The notes under the pieces are model-generated. The model did no database searches, had not been told where the DNA came from, and saw nothing but the letters and a program-made list of their open reading frames with translations. Of a stretch of DNA of 64,000 nucleotides, positions 21,573 through 32,647 are shown piece by piece. The translations under genes and the position numbers were made by a program. Source of the DNA: Bathynomus jamesi. Taxonomy: Eukaryota > Arthropoda > Malacostraca > Isopoda > Cirolanidae. The stretch's first letter is position 1; every line of letters begins with the position of its first letter. The stretch covers positions 49,864 to 113,863 of the forward strand of contig JAJOZX010012103.1 in the NCBI GenBank assembly GCA_023014485.1. Direction: 5' to 3'.

Positions 21573-22213
21573 GAGAAGAAGGACCTGAAAACCCTTACCC
21601 TTTTTGGAGTCCTAATCTACTTAAAAAGCTGGATCACTGCTCCTATTCCATCACAAGCTCCGAAGAATGATCTGGATCTTATCCAAAAGTTAAAGGACTA
21701 TCATGACCAGAAAGTGGCCAAAGCAGCTCTCAAGAAATTTGAAAACCACCTATGGTACTTATCAGAAGAGCTGGTGGCCCTTGCTCTCTTCGATCAAACT
21801 GTTGCACCAGACACCAAGGGAATCATGGTCCAGTGTATAAGGGAAAAGGAGGGGTCATTAGACTTCTCAAAGAGAGAAGACTCAAGGAATGCAAAGCAAC
21901 ACTGAAATTAGAAACTCTTGCCACAAAGAACTCATTAAAGCTTCTTAAGGCCCTACCGATCAATATTAGTTTTCTTGATGATGACCCCAGCACCTGGGAG
22001 GAGAATGAAAACTTCCAAGAAGCTAAAAGAATCATAGGAAACATCAAAGTAGTTAATGATCATGCTGAAAGGGCAGTAGCTCTCATTCAGACCTTCAGCG
22101 GAACTCTGACGAAAGGAGAAGATCAACTCCAGTTTCTCTTAAGTGTGGTGGATGAGCACCGAAAGAGGTTTCCTGATTCTAACAAGTCCACAATCTTAGC
22201 TGGGCAACAATGA
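21573..22213 (+). pseudogene. C-terminal part of the copy 1 transposase
   Basis: The frame continues directly after the TGA: TLFGVLIYLKSWITAP, then KKFENHLWYLSEELVALALF. A frameshift near 21850 leads into DDDPSTWEENENFQEAKRII, VVNDHAERAVALIQTF and LSVVDEHRKRFPD. NDHAERAV holds the likely catalytic Glu; an ERxV motif is conserved in copies 2 and 3 (CVERCVK, AVERCVK). The reconstructed layout has two frameshifts and one stop in about 740 codons, so the copy died recently. Confidence 0.75.
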
Positions 22214-23592
22214 GTGGCCTGGTCAGCCATGATACCCCCGCCAACAAGCGGATAATACCCATATATATGGGGGGGACCCAGAAGCCATGAATGTGGACTT
22301 CTGGGGGTAGTTGAGCCACCTCTAAATATTAACCGATTGAACCCAAATTTTGCTCAGAGAAGTGTTTTGGGAAAAGGAACCTAATGAAACCCTGGGAGGA
22401 AGAATTTAAAATACTTCCATTTTGTGGACCACCCTAGTGCAAATTCAAAATTCACTTTATAAAGAAATATTTCACCTACCCTACCTCCAACACGCCAATT
22501 GCTCATAATTTTATCTACCCACAGTGTACTCTCTACAGCCTCATGCCCCCGAGTCCCCAACATTTTAGTATCCATTTTTATCACAATCTCTACAAAAAGT
22601 ATTCATGAAAAACATTGAATTTTTTAAAATTTTGTCATTCCAGCATAAATCAGGCATTGCCTGAAACCACACCCACTTAGATGTTGCTTAAAATTGCTAT
22701 ACAGGGTTGTTTATGCTGAAAAACACGAAATTTTGAGTTTCAGAGCAATCAGATTAATGGTTCAAAAGTTATGGGGCCTCCAATTTTGGTGGTGGGGGCT
22801 GGCCCCTTAATTTTAAAAGTCTATAACTCGGTCCCTAATTGAGCTGGGAAAAAACTTTAAAAACCATTTGAAAGGTCAAATCCTAGAGAATAATTGACTT
22901 TAAGTAATAAAATGCATTTAATCAAATAGTTAAAAAGTCATATCAGTTTGAATATTTTTTCGGGGGGCCACACCCTTATGATATAGATATTCAAGATTTT
23001 TTTTCATCATATTGTACCTCAATTACTCTTCTATATGACTTTGTCAATGACATTGTGTATTTTCCCCCTTCATTAGATGGTGGTGGAGGTTAAAAACACA
23101 TTCTATTTGCTGGACTTTGAAATTGTAAACACCATTATGCCTGTTTTACTTATCAAGCTCTCTTATAAGATGTTTTCATTGAATTACAAGTGGATTAAGT
23201 ATAGCTATAAGATAAACTTATTAGTGTTTTCCTAAAACTCAATAATAATAATTATTAATGATGATGTTCGTTGGGTAGAAGCCAAAACATCCTTCATGAA
23301 ATGTCAACTCCTAATATTCAATCTGGCACCAGAGTTGTGTATATCTTTGAAATACATGATACTGAGAATTATGCTAGGTACCAAAAATGTTTCAGATTTA
23401 ATGTATTGGATAGGAATTATTTTTATTCAAGTAATGTCTTAATTTGTTCAATAAAACAACTATACTAGCAGTATTTTTTTTGCCTTTGAAGATCGACAAA
23501 GTTGAGAGACAATTAATTGGGAAATAGTATCTATTGTTTTTGTTGGAAATAGGAGGAGTTAGAAACTTGATTTTATAATCTTGGAATTCTTC

Positions 23593-24243
23593 TTAATAAC
23601 CTAAAATGATTCCTAGATATTTTCTACCATCATAAATACATGCAACATACTTTCCCACAGGAAATTTTTGCTCATTTGATAAATCTGGACTCGTGTCTGA
23701 GTCACCTTGTTCAGAGGTCATAACCCTAACAACATTGTAGTCATTGGAGTCTGAAACTAAATAAGCTTTAATGTGACTGAGACATTGGCACAATTCTGTG
23801 AAAACCTTGTGTGCCCTTCACTGTCACTGCTTTTTCAAACCTACTACTGAGTTCTGTTTTATTATGATTTATTTGTTCTTTTGTAATGAATTTAAACTTG
23901 ATGCACTCAAAATTTTGTGTACAAAAGTCATAGAAACTACGTGGAGACAAAATGTGTCCTGTTGTTGTTTTTTGCAAACTAGCTTTAGCTGCTGCTCTCT
24001 TCACACTTCCTCCAATGCCATTACAGGCATTTTTGACTAGTGGCATAAAAAAGTTCCACTCTGCCTTTATACCAAAATTTGTTTCATGATGGCATAAATT
24101 GCTAAAATTAAAATGGTTTTTGTATTGTCCAGCACAACCATCAGAAAAATATTTCATTGTTTTCACATTAGGGAATCTCACTTTAATGTCTTGGACTAAA
24201 AATTGTTGAAATGTATACACTGCTACGGTGTTATGATCTAAAC
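23593..24243 (-). pseudogene. putative transposase, C-terminal exons (SDGxxxQYKN domain)
   Basis: After a MITE insertion the frame reads LDHNTVAVYTFQQFLVQD, then KYFSDGCAGQYKNHFNF, LCHHETNFGIKAEWNFF, NACNGIGGSVKRAAAKASLQ and FYDFCTQNFECIKFKF. A second segment (23593-23793) ends PVGKYVACIYDGRKYLGI. The SDGCAGQYKN and GIGGSVKR motifs are typical of a widespread group of uncharacterised arthropod and cnidarian repeat proteins. I infer a DDE-like transposase with an Asp in SDGC, but I cannot name the superfamily. A frameshift lies near 23790. Confidence 0.65.
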
Positions 24244-24427
24244 CAGGGCTTCTCAAACTTTTTTCACTTGCAACCCCTTTGGATCAGACAAATTTTTTCG
24301 CGATCCTTCACTCAATGTCATAAAAGCAATAGGTACTAACACTGTATATTTATGAAAAAAATAATATTTTCAAATGTTTCTGCGACCCCCAATAATATTT
24401 ACGCGACCCCTAGTTTGAGAAGCGTGG
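24244..24427. mobile_element. hAT MITE inside the transposase exon
   Basis: The termini are CAGGGCTTCTCAAACTTTT and, degenerate, TAGTTTGAGAAGCGTGG. A perfect 8-bp duplication atctaaac flanks it (24236-24243, 24428-24435). It splits the host reading frame: on the minus strand CIISDS precedes it and LDHNTVAVYTF follows, so the frame can be read across the insertion. Confidence 0.92.
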
Positions 24428-24509
24428 ATCTAAACTATCACTAATGATACAATCACTAATGATACAATATTTTCCCTTGATATTCAGAGACACGTAATTC
24501 ACTTTCTAT

Positions 24510-25816
24510 TTGTTCTAGCGACATCTGGTAACTTTGAGGTTGCTCGCTGATATGAGAGCTATCCAACGCATTCTCAAATTAGTGTTCTGGTAGCCTTCGT
24601 TGCGGGTGGCTGTGTCTCAAATTTGTCAGATTTCACTGTTTGTGTAAATTTCTTGATTTTTTTTTTTTTACAGAAAGTGGTGTAAATAAAATTTATATAT
24701 AATGTGTGCTAAAAAACAACTTAAGAGTGATTGTCGAGGTGCTATTGTTGCTTTGCATGCATGTGGGAAATCACAGAGACAGATAGCTAAGGAATTAAAC
24801 ATATCCCAAAGTACCGTTAATTTATGGGTTTCACGGGCTAAGAACAATGGTGGCCTAACCACGCCAGTCCCTAAAAAACGATCTGGCAGACCGAGAAAAA
24901 CAAATTCGCGAACAGACAAACTTGAAACGTTTAGTATTGAAAAACCCAACAATAACTGCGAAAGAAATAAAATTTAATATGAATAATTTGTTATCTGGTG
25001 TTTCTGAACGAACTATCCAGGAGCGGCTCCAAAAGAACTCGGATTACCATCTCGCCATGCTGCTAAGAAACCGTTCATTAATGAAAAAATGCGTAAAAAA
25101 CGTGTCGCATTTTGTAAAAAATACATTCATTGGACTGTTGATGACTGGAAGAAGGTTTTATTTAGCGATGAGTCGACATTTTTGACATTCAGAAGTTGTC
25201 CAAAAAAGGTTCGCCGGCCTATTGGCTCAAATAGGATGGACCCTAAATACACCCTAAAGACAATGAAACACCCTCCAAGTGTGATGGTTTGGGGTTGTTT
25301 CGGTTACTATGGGCGTGGAAACTTATATTTTCTTCCGAAGAACACAACTATGAATGGTGCACGGTATTTAGCAATGCTACAGGATAAACTTCCAATGGCA
25401 ATGGCAATCCAAAGGACAAAAACATACATGCATGATGGTGCACCATGTCACAGGGCCAAAATAGTGACAAAATGGATTACTGACAATAAATTTGATATTT
25501 TGGATTGGCCTGGTAATAGTCCAGATCTCAATCCGATAGAAAATCTGTGGCTAATAATAAAAAATAAGGTTGAATGCCACGACACTGGCTCAGTCGAAAA
25601 ATTACAAGAGGCCATCAAAAAGGTATGGTGCAAGGAAATATCAGTGGAAGTTTGTCAAAACTTGATTAAATCCATGCCAAAACGTCTCTAGAACAAGTCA
25701 TCCAAACCAAAGGACAGATGACAAATACTAATATAAGGTTAGTATACATTTAAACATTGTTTTTTATGTAAAAAATACAAATTTCAAGGGTGATCGGATA
25801 CTTTTCGCGGGCACTG
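24510..25816 (+). mobile_element. Tc1-like element, left TIR missing
   Basis: The right terminus is the inverse of CAGTGCCCGCGAAAAGTATC, ending at 25816 and followed by TA. No matching left terminus is visible, so the 5' end is deleted or the boundary is eroded. A pyrimidine tract ending in ACAG at 24672 precedes the coding start. It is inserted in the minus-strand gene of the 9.2 kb element. Confidence 0.8.
24702..25691 (+). pseudogene. Tc1-family DD34E transposase, two frameshifts
   Basis: The N-terminal helix-turn-helix is clear (CGKSQRQIAKELNISQSTVN), followed by the GRPR-type linker (KKRSGRPRKTN). Frameshifts near 24940 and 25060 pass through LKNPTITAKEI. They lead into the catalytic frame: FSDESTFLTF (first Asp), VMVWGCFGYYGRG, YMHDGAPCHRAK (second Asp) and [11 protein letters not shown] (Glu). 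Thirty-four residues separate the second Asp from the Glu. The C-terminus (LIKSMPKRL) is complete. All catalytic residues remain; only the frameshifts kill it. Confidence 0.92.
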
Positions 25817-25817
25817 T

Positions 25818-26550
25818 AGCTAGTGTGGCTCAATTTACCATATTCCATTTTATAGACAACCATTGGGTGTAATGTAACTTGTTCGTTTGTCCAATGGAAG
25901 CTCTGTGGTGCATCTTGAGTGATGAAAGAATAGTTTTCAGAAAAGTCTCCCAGTACTAAAACTTCATCTTCACTGAGATTTTGCTTAAGGGTCTTCATGT
26001 AGAGGCTTTGACTCTCGGCTATATAATGATGAGTAAGAGAATAAATTGATTCTGAAGTTTTTCACTGAATTCCTCCACTGTAACAGTTACATTTGACAAA
26101 GTTGCCCTGTCAGTGCTGGTCCACTGGTCATATTCAATTGAATCCCTGGAAGTCAGTACATTTAATGTGTTCAAATAGTTATCTACAGCAGCAACACTAG
26201 GACATTCTCTACACTGGTATAACATACATTTAATGTTGTCCACATCGCAGACACTTGTCACCAATTGCTGAAACCATTAATTTGGGGTTCTGGTGATAGG
26301 TACAAATACAAACTGAGTGTGTACCTGTACCTCCAGCAATAACACACCATTTGGGTCTAAGAGCTGCAAATGTTGAAAAACTTATACTTGAGTCAGTTTC
26401 TTTATACCCAAGATACAGTTCTTTCAAATTACTGAGTAAGAGATGCTTTTGTTTGTAAATTTTGTTTCCATCTTTGTCTCTGACACTAACACCGTCCTTT
26501 TTTCCTGGATATACCCGACTAAATTCTGGGTCCTCATAAAAAGCTGTCAC
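25818..26550 (-). pseudogene. putative transposase, central exons (DFxENY domain)
   Basis: In minus order: AFYEDPEFSRVYPGKKDGV, KQKHLLLSNLKELYLGYKE, FAALRPKWCVIAGGTGTHSV and YHQNPKLMVSAIGD, then a frameshift near 26250. It continues CMLYQCRECPSVAAVDNYL and YDQWTSTDRATL, then another shift near 26015, EDEVLVLGDFSENYSFITQD and SFHWTNEQVTLHPMVVY. It is cut at 25818 by the Tc1 insertion. GDFSENY (Asp) with SDGC downstream is the proposed catalytic pair. The protein family is recognisable as a repeat protein but has no name I can give. Confidence 0.65.
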
Positions 26551-26559
26551 ATTAGAAAT

Positions 26560-26800
26560 AGTTTCATCACTTATCTTTTCCCTTTACTGTATTTAGGACA
26601 TTTGGCAATATTCCATACTGTTGCTTCATGCTCCTGGTTTTATCAACAAGATATCTACTAGCCCTAAAGAACTCTCTCGAGTTTTTGAGATCATGTATGG
26701 GGATAGAGTAAGAATTTGCAACCTTTTATGGTAGGAAGCTGTAGAGTTGAATGCTTCAGCGAGCTCCCTCATCATAGTTTTGTATCTATTAGATAATAAA
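26560..26800 (-). pseudogene. putative transposase, upstream exon fragment
   Basis: Minus-strand frames give MRELAEAFNSTASYHKRLQI and LTLSPYMIS, then a frameshift, EFFRASRYLVDKTRSMKQQY and GILPNVLNTVKGKDK. In related repeat proteins a segment like this lies directly before the YEDPEFSR region, so it is the same gene. In-frame stops follow KGKDK. Confidence 0.55.
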
Positions 26801-27018
26801 AGGTAGGGGATATCAGAATTTTCTTAAATTGAAATTATTAATTTAATGTACTCTAAGATCAGGGCATAAATAGAAAAATATAAGAATATCTACCTTCCAT
26901 GGATATTTTTTAGACATTGTTAAAATGGTGTGATTGTGTTCTGTAAGTAAGAAATGATATTGAAAAAAGTTAGGCTATTGAAATTTAAAACATCTAAAAT
27001 TATATATGTCAAGAGTCT

Positions 27019-27216
27019 TTAATTGTGACCATGAGTTGCTAATTTAGTTGAATTTGAGCAATCCTTCCCTTTCAATTCTTTTTCCATACATAATCTCTTG
27101 GATGTAGATGCTCCCTCATCCACAGATGCTGAGAAAGACTGAAAAAGAATTTTGAACAAAGTAGATACACACTTGTATTTGTCTGATGCTTTTTTAGATA
27201 TCCTGTCAGTGTTCAT
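27019..27216 (-). pseudogene. possible exon of the 9.2 kb element gene
   Basis: A 65-residue frame (RISKKASDKYKCVSTLFKI, EGASTSKRLCMEK) on the gene strand lies between the N-terminal and central fragments. I assign it by position only. I see no conserved motif. Confidence 0.35.
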
Positions 27217-27510
27217 ACCATCTGAAATTAGGCATCATCCAAAATTTAGAATTACTATAAGTTACAACAACAAATTTTCATAATTTAATAACTATTCAGA
27301 ATTCATTTGTTGTACATAACTATTTTTTGGAATTCCTTAAATTGTTAAAGAATGTTATGTTACAAGTTTGATAAAACTGCATTATTTTGATAATCTATGA
27401 AACAATGTATATACACAAAGATAAAGAGTTTAGATGATTTTTAAAAATAATATAATGCATTTTCTGATAATTACTTTTCAAAAATAAGTCCCCAAATTAT
27501 AATTCATGCA

Positions 27511-27789
27511 CTACTTAGGGAATTTTATTGGCAAAATCTCCATTTCTTGAAGAATGTTCTTGGTTTGTTCTCTACAGATTTCAATATCACTGATCTCACC
27601 AGGATTGTCAGTTTGCAAATGTGTACTTCCTGGACTGCTTTGAAATGAAGAGGTACTTGTAGATGACTCAGTTTCAAAAACATCATTAAATAATTTATCA
27701 GGTTCTTCAAGTTCGTTTAATCTTACAGAACAGTTTGTACAAACTTTCCAATTAAGGAGTGCAAGATTTGCTGTGACAAGTTGTAGCAT
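27511..27789 (-). pseudogene. N-terminal exon of the 9.2 kb element gene
   Basis: The frame has WKVCTNCSVRLNELEEP followed by a Ser/Thr-rich acidic linker (ESSTSTSSFQSSPGSTHL). The CTNC motif parallels KACATC in the 15.4 kb fragment, where a CCDPF motif precedes it. The zinc-binding partner residues upstream are lost where the TAGGGTGG transposon inserted at 27880. The function is inferred. Confidence 0.5.
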
Positions 27790-27879
27790 GACTACACAAG
27801 TGTGATACCACTCGACCTTACAAACAGGCAGTACAAATTATTTCTTATTTTAATGTGTGTGTGCGTGCAATATATATAG

Positions 27880-30800
27880 TAGGGTGGAGCGAAAAATACT
27901 TTTTTTCTAGTATAAAGTTCTAATAGTGATTAAAAGTTGCATTTAGTGGACGAAATATGCCTGCCAAAATATGAGTTCATTTGTTTAAAATTTGCAGCTG
28001 CCACCAGGGGGCTAAATTTAACACAATTTTGTGTAAAAAGGGAAAAAATGCTTCTATTTTAGGTTTGTCAAACTATTATAAAATTTTATCGTAGAATTAT
28101 CTAATAGTGTGATTAAGATTCTTAAATGATAGGAATTCGTTTTTTAAAAATGCCTTTTCATATGCTTAATATCTTCAGCTGCCACAAGAGAGCTGAAGTT
28201 AACACAATTTAGAGTAACTGAGTCATGTTGAGACTACACTGAATGTTGTGGGGGAGGGTTTGGTGTGAAGGAATTCTTTTCTGTGAGTCATTAGAACAGT
28301 GTGTTAACACTTGTCTTCTTAGGTAGTAGGCCTAGTCGCTCAGTTGATCGGAGAGTTTTTTAATATGATCGGAATATTATAAAACTTTATTTTAAAGTGA
28401 TTTATATAGAGATAATATTGATTTTATTATAAAATGCTTGTTATAATGTATTATATAATTTTAGTTTATTTATATAATATATTATAATTTTATAATATAT
28501 TATATATACTTATAAAATATATTATATATATTAATTATATAGTGTTTTGATGTTACAGGATCTTTTGTGATTGTGAATTTTTCTTAAAAATATTATGGCA
28601 TCAAATACTAAATATAAACATTCACTAGAGAACATATGAAGTGTGCCATATTTGAAGTACCTTGTGAGATGAGTGATATGCAACTACCAACTCATAACTG
28701 CATTATGAAAGATTACCGTTCACAAAACATTTAGTGAAGGAGCAGATGAATAACAAGGAGCCTTCATTTTCTGAAATAGCAGAGGCAGTTTCCAAAAAGG
28801 TAGAAAATATTTGGAAGAAGGCCTCTTTGCCAATAGTTCACATACACGCGTTTTACAGATGATGCGAGTGTACCATGATAAATACAGGTCCTTATTAAAG
28901 CCATACAAGTCACGCAAGGATCAGCCTAAGTACAAAAATCAGCTTGAAGAATTTGAAAACTCTTCAAAATGCACTTTGTTTGACATCTGCACCTGCAAAT
29001 GTAAGGAGTTTAGGAGATGCTCATGTGAAAAGAGTAAGAAGTCCCTCCAAAAGAGCAGGATTTTTTAAATGACAACGAACACGCAGAATAATGGTGATAG
29101 GAAGCATTGACATAGCACACAAAGACGATTACAAGCAAGAGAACATCGAAAGGAAATGGAAAAAGCACGTCTGGAATCCTCACAAACAACTAGTGCTGCT
29201 ATAACCAATACGTCCAACTTACAAATCGAAACAGAGACAAGTGAACTTCAACAACTAGAAGAGATATCTGAAGATAATGAGGAAGATACAACCTCGACTC
29301 AATATGTAATATCAGAACAACAGATGCGTCAGCCACTGCCTTCATTAGCAATTACTTGTGATAGATTTAAAATGTCGGACAGAGCTGGGGCTGCTATTGC
29401 TTCTGCAGTATTGGCAGATCTTAAAATTGTTACTCACGCAGACAAAGGGAATATTATAGACAGAAGTAAGCTAAGACGTGAAAGACAAAAACAGAGAAAG
29501 GAACTACAACAGATAGGAGAGCCAAAAACCATGCGGGGATTATACTTTGATGGCAGAAAGGATAAAACAATGATTCAAGTCCAGGAGAGTGATGGCTCTA
29601 ACCACCAAAGAACCAAACGCGAAGAGCATATCAGCATAATATCTGAACCACACTCTCTGTACTTTGCACATGTGACACCTTCCAGTGGCAAAGCTAAATA
29701 CATTTGCACAGCGCTAGTGAATTGCTTGAAAGAAAGGAATGTTGATATAGGGAACATCGTTGCAGTGGCTGTGATTCGACAGTGGTTAACACTGGTAGTA
29801 TTGGAGGCACAATAAGATTACTGGAAGAAGCCTTTAATAAGCCATTGCAGTGGCTGATATGCCTTTTACACCTTAATGAACTTCCATTGCGCCATCTGTT
29901 TCATCACTTGGATGGTACCACTACTGGACCAAGAGCATTTTCAAGAGAAATTGGCTGAGCACTTTCAGACTGTGAAAAGCTTCCCATAGTTAACTTCAAA
30001 CCCATTGAAATTCAAGAGGACATGTGTGAAGTTGATGTAGATGACACAAGTACTGACCAGAAATACCTTCTTGAAATTCACAAGGCTATATCAAGTGGAA
30101 CATTCTCAGAGAGTCTTAGTCATAAGAGTCCAGGCAATATATCACATTCAAGGTGGCTCACCACAGCAAACAGGACTCTGGGTTATATGCAAGCACAGAG
30201 AATCCTTCAGGCAATTTACAAGAATTAGCTATTTCATTGTTAGGGTATACGCACCAATGTGGTTTCAGATAAAGCGTAAACCATTATGCCAATATGGTGC
30301 TAAACATATGTGGCATATGATTGCAAGAAGCGGTATCTCCGTGAAGAGCTTAGGAGAGTACATGACTCAGTCATTCAGTGAAATGCATATTACGCAAATC
30401 AAGAAAACATTCTCATTGCAATGATAGCTGATGAAAGGGAGCATGTGCGTCAGTTGGGATTTAGGCGTATCATAAAAGCAAGGGCATGCATTCAAGAAAC
30501 AGATGTATCAGGTATTTTAAGGTGCCAGAAATAAATTTTTAGGCCAAAGACAATACAGATCTCATTATGTGGCAAGATTTCAGACAGCAGAACCACCGAA
30601 ACCAAAGGAGTTTCTCTTGATGATATTGAATCATGCATCAAACATGGTACTACTCTTCATTCAGAATTATTTCAGTTTCCATGTCATACACAAGCCGTAG
30701 AGAGATGCGTCAAGCTCGTTACAAGATGCTGCTGGATCAGTCTGCGGACCTACAAACAGAGATGGTTGGATTCGTGCTACATTAGAATCAAGGAAAAAAC

Positions 30801-31339
30801 AGCCAAAATTTGACACAAAAGCAAATTACTAAATAGTCTTCAGCAAGAACCCTTTCTAGAGGGAGGTTGGTTGGGGAAAGGGTGGTAACTCCGCTAAGGC
30901 ACAAAATAACGTTTCTTAACTGTCTCAAGCCAGTATAAAGGAGGAGACATATCCTAATTTATTACTGTTCCCTTTTTCAAGTAAATACAGAATCATACTT
31001 AATTGTCATTTTTAAGTTAACTTCAGCCCTCTTGTGGCAGCTGAAGATATTAAGCATATGAAAAAGCATTTTTACGAAACAAATTCTTATCATTTAAGAA
31101 TCTTAATCAAACTATTTGATAATTCTAAGATAAAATTTTATAATAGTTTTCTAAACCTAAAATAGAAGCATTTTTTTCCTTTTTACCCAAAATTGTGTTA
31201 ACTTTAGCCCCCTGGTGGCAGCTGAAAAAATTAAAGAAATGAACTCATATTTTGGCAGGTATATATCGTCCACAAAATGCAACTTTTAATCACTATTAGA
31301 ACTTCATACTAGAACAAAAGTATTTTTCACTCCACCCTA
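27880..31339 (+). mobile_element. unnamed DDE transposon, TAGGGTGG ends, copy 2
   Basis: It has long terminal inverted repeats of about 330 bp (27880-28215 and 31010-31339), tips TAGGGTGGAG-GAAAAATA, with AACTTTTAATCACTATTAGA, CAAAATATGAGTTCATTT and GCAGCTGCCACCAGGGGGCT shared. A perfect 8-bp duplication atatatag flanks it (27872-27879, 31340-31347). It is nested in the 9.2 kb element. The coding strand is plus. Confidence 0.92.
28600..30800 (+). pseudogene. DDE transposase of the TAGGGTG family, copy 2
   Basis: Translation starts near 28595 (MASNTKYKHS). Degraded sequence (EPSFSEIAEAVSKKVENIWK) leads to LFDICTCKCKEFRRCSCEK, a Cys-rich segment, then a frameshift and the open frame 29156-29815. 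The core has MRGLYFDGRKDKT (first Asp, about 29550) and KREEHISIISEP. After a shift near 29775 it reads CDSTVVNTG (second Asp), LICLLHLNELPLRHLFHH (CxxH position) and HSRWLTTANR near 30150. It continues through APMWFQIK to HTQAVERCVKLVT near 30700, the Glu motif. At least four frameshifts make it inactive. Confidence 0.75.
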
Positions 31340-31839
31340 ATATATAGTTAGGATAAAACTATTATATAGTTAGTATAGCCCAATTCCTGAACTTGGGCTA
31401 ATATTTATCTTTTTGCTAGCAAGTACCTTATAATAAAGTGCAAAACACTACACAACTTAAAGGTAAAGATACACAATGTCATTCACTAAGTCATATAGAA
31501 GAGTAATTGAGATACAAAATGATGAAAAAAAATCTTGAATATCTGTATCATAGGGGGTGCCCCCCCAAAAAAAAATATTTAGACTGGTACAATTTTTTAA
31601 CTATTTGACCAAATGCATTTTATTACATAGTCAATTATTCTTTAGGATTTGAGCTTTCAAATGGTTTTAAAATTTTTTTGGGGGGCCCATAACTTTTGAA
31701 CCGTTACTCTGATTGCGCTAAAACTTGAGATTTCATGTTTCTGCACAAAAACAACTTTATATACCAAATTTGAGAAAAATCCAAGTTGGAGTGGTTACAC
31801 ATTTAATTTTCTTTGCATTAAAGCATTTTTTTTATTAAA

Positions 31840-32192
31840 GGTGTTATTGTACAGTAGGTTGATGTTGGAAGGTAGGTAGATAACTAGTGAATAGGAAAAA
31901 TTTAGTATATTTATGTAGGATAAAATACTTTGAAAAAGGATTGACTGTTAAAGCCATTTCTTAATTGCTTAATTTTTTTAATTATGTAGCTATTTACCTT
32001 ATGGGCATTGTGTGTATTTTTCCTTACAAAATAATAGAAGGAATCTCTTGTTTTATCTTTAATTTTATGAAAAGTACAAATGAATGTTTAGAATTTATTT
32101 TTTTGTTATCATCTGATACCACTACATAATTCATCAGCATTTTAGAAATGCAAAATTTTTAATTTAGTGTTTGCAGAATAAATTCTTTTTGT
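31840..32192. other. intergenic, no recognised feature
   Basis: AT-rich with no supportable frame or repeat. Confidence 0.4.
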
Positions 32193-32406
32193 GTAAATTG
32201 TAGGGATGTACCGATACCGATAATTAAAAACAGTATCGGCCGATAACCGATACCGATATCCAGCTAGGGTTTATTAGTTTGTCATATTTTTGTAACATTT
32301 TCATAATTTATTTTCTGTGTTGAAAATTTGGCAACAAAGCAATAATCCTTTTCATTAAAGATGGGAACACTGCATTAGATGTCATAGTTTTGTTTGTTAT
32401 ACAATT

Positions 32407-32470
32407 GGACTGTGGGTCTATGTTGGGCTTAGTAAATTGGACTGTGGGTCTATGTTGGGCTTAGTAAATG
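32407..32470. repeat. tandem duplication, about 33 bp x 2
   Basis: TTGGACTGTGGGTCTATGTT and the following GGGCTTAGTAAA occur twice, back to back. Confidence 0.9.
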
Positions 32471-32500
32471 TGTTTTTTGGGAAACTTAGCTCAGAGATAT

Positions 32501-32647
32501 TTGGGAGCACCATCAACAACAGTTGCGAGCGAATGCATGTTCAGTATTGTAGGAAACATTGCCAGTGCTGCTAGAAATCGGCTCTCTCCTGAACATACAG
32601 AGCAGCTGCTATTTTTACATGAGAATTTAACACTTGTCAAAAAATAA
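32501..32647 (+). pseudogene. hAT transposase dimerisation domain fragment
   Basis: The frame reads LGAPSTTVASECMFSIVGN, IASAARNRLSPEHTEQ and LLFLHENLTLV, then stop. This is the conserved hAT C-terminal dimerisation motif (PATSxxSERxFSxAG...RxxLSPExxxxLxFL). The natural stop codon is kept. The rest of the gene is deleted. Confidence 0.85.

Larger units (their letters stand above)
19740..22436 (+). mobile_element. unnamed DDE transposon, TAGGGTGG ends, copy 1
   Basis: The termini are TAGGGTGGTCCACAGAATGG and, inverted, TAGGGTGGTCCACAAAATGG. A perfect 8-bp duplication gtgcaaat flanks it (19732-19739, 22437-22444). At 2.7 kb it carries an almost complete plus-strand transposase-like gene. A splice-acceptor-like TTTTTCTTTCAG at 19977 suggests a 5' intron, as in copies 2 and 3. 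Confidence 0.9.
22630..31830 (-). mobile_element. 9.2 kb long-TIR DNA transposon with nested insertions
   Basis: Left sequence from about 22640 to 23080 is repeated inverted at about 31470-31810 with roughly 85-90% identity by eye. Matching phrases include GGTTCAAAAGTTATGGG, AACCATTTGAAAGGTCAAAT, AATAAAATGCATTT and CAATTACTCTTCTATATGAC. The exact tips are unclear. The minus strand carries a fragmented protein (23593-27789). Three younger insertions sit inside: a hAT MITE (24244-24427), a Tc1 element (to 25816) and a TAGGGTGG transposon (27880-31339). Without them it would be about 4.3 kb. Confidence 0.75.
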
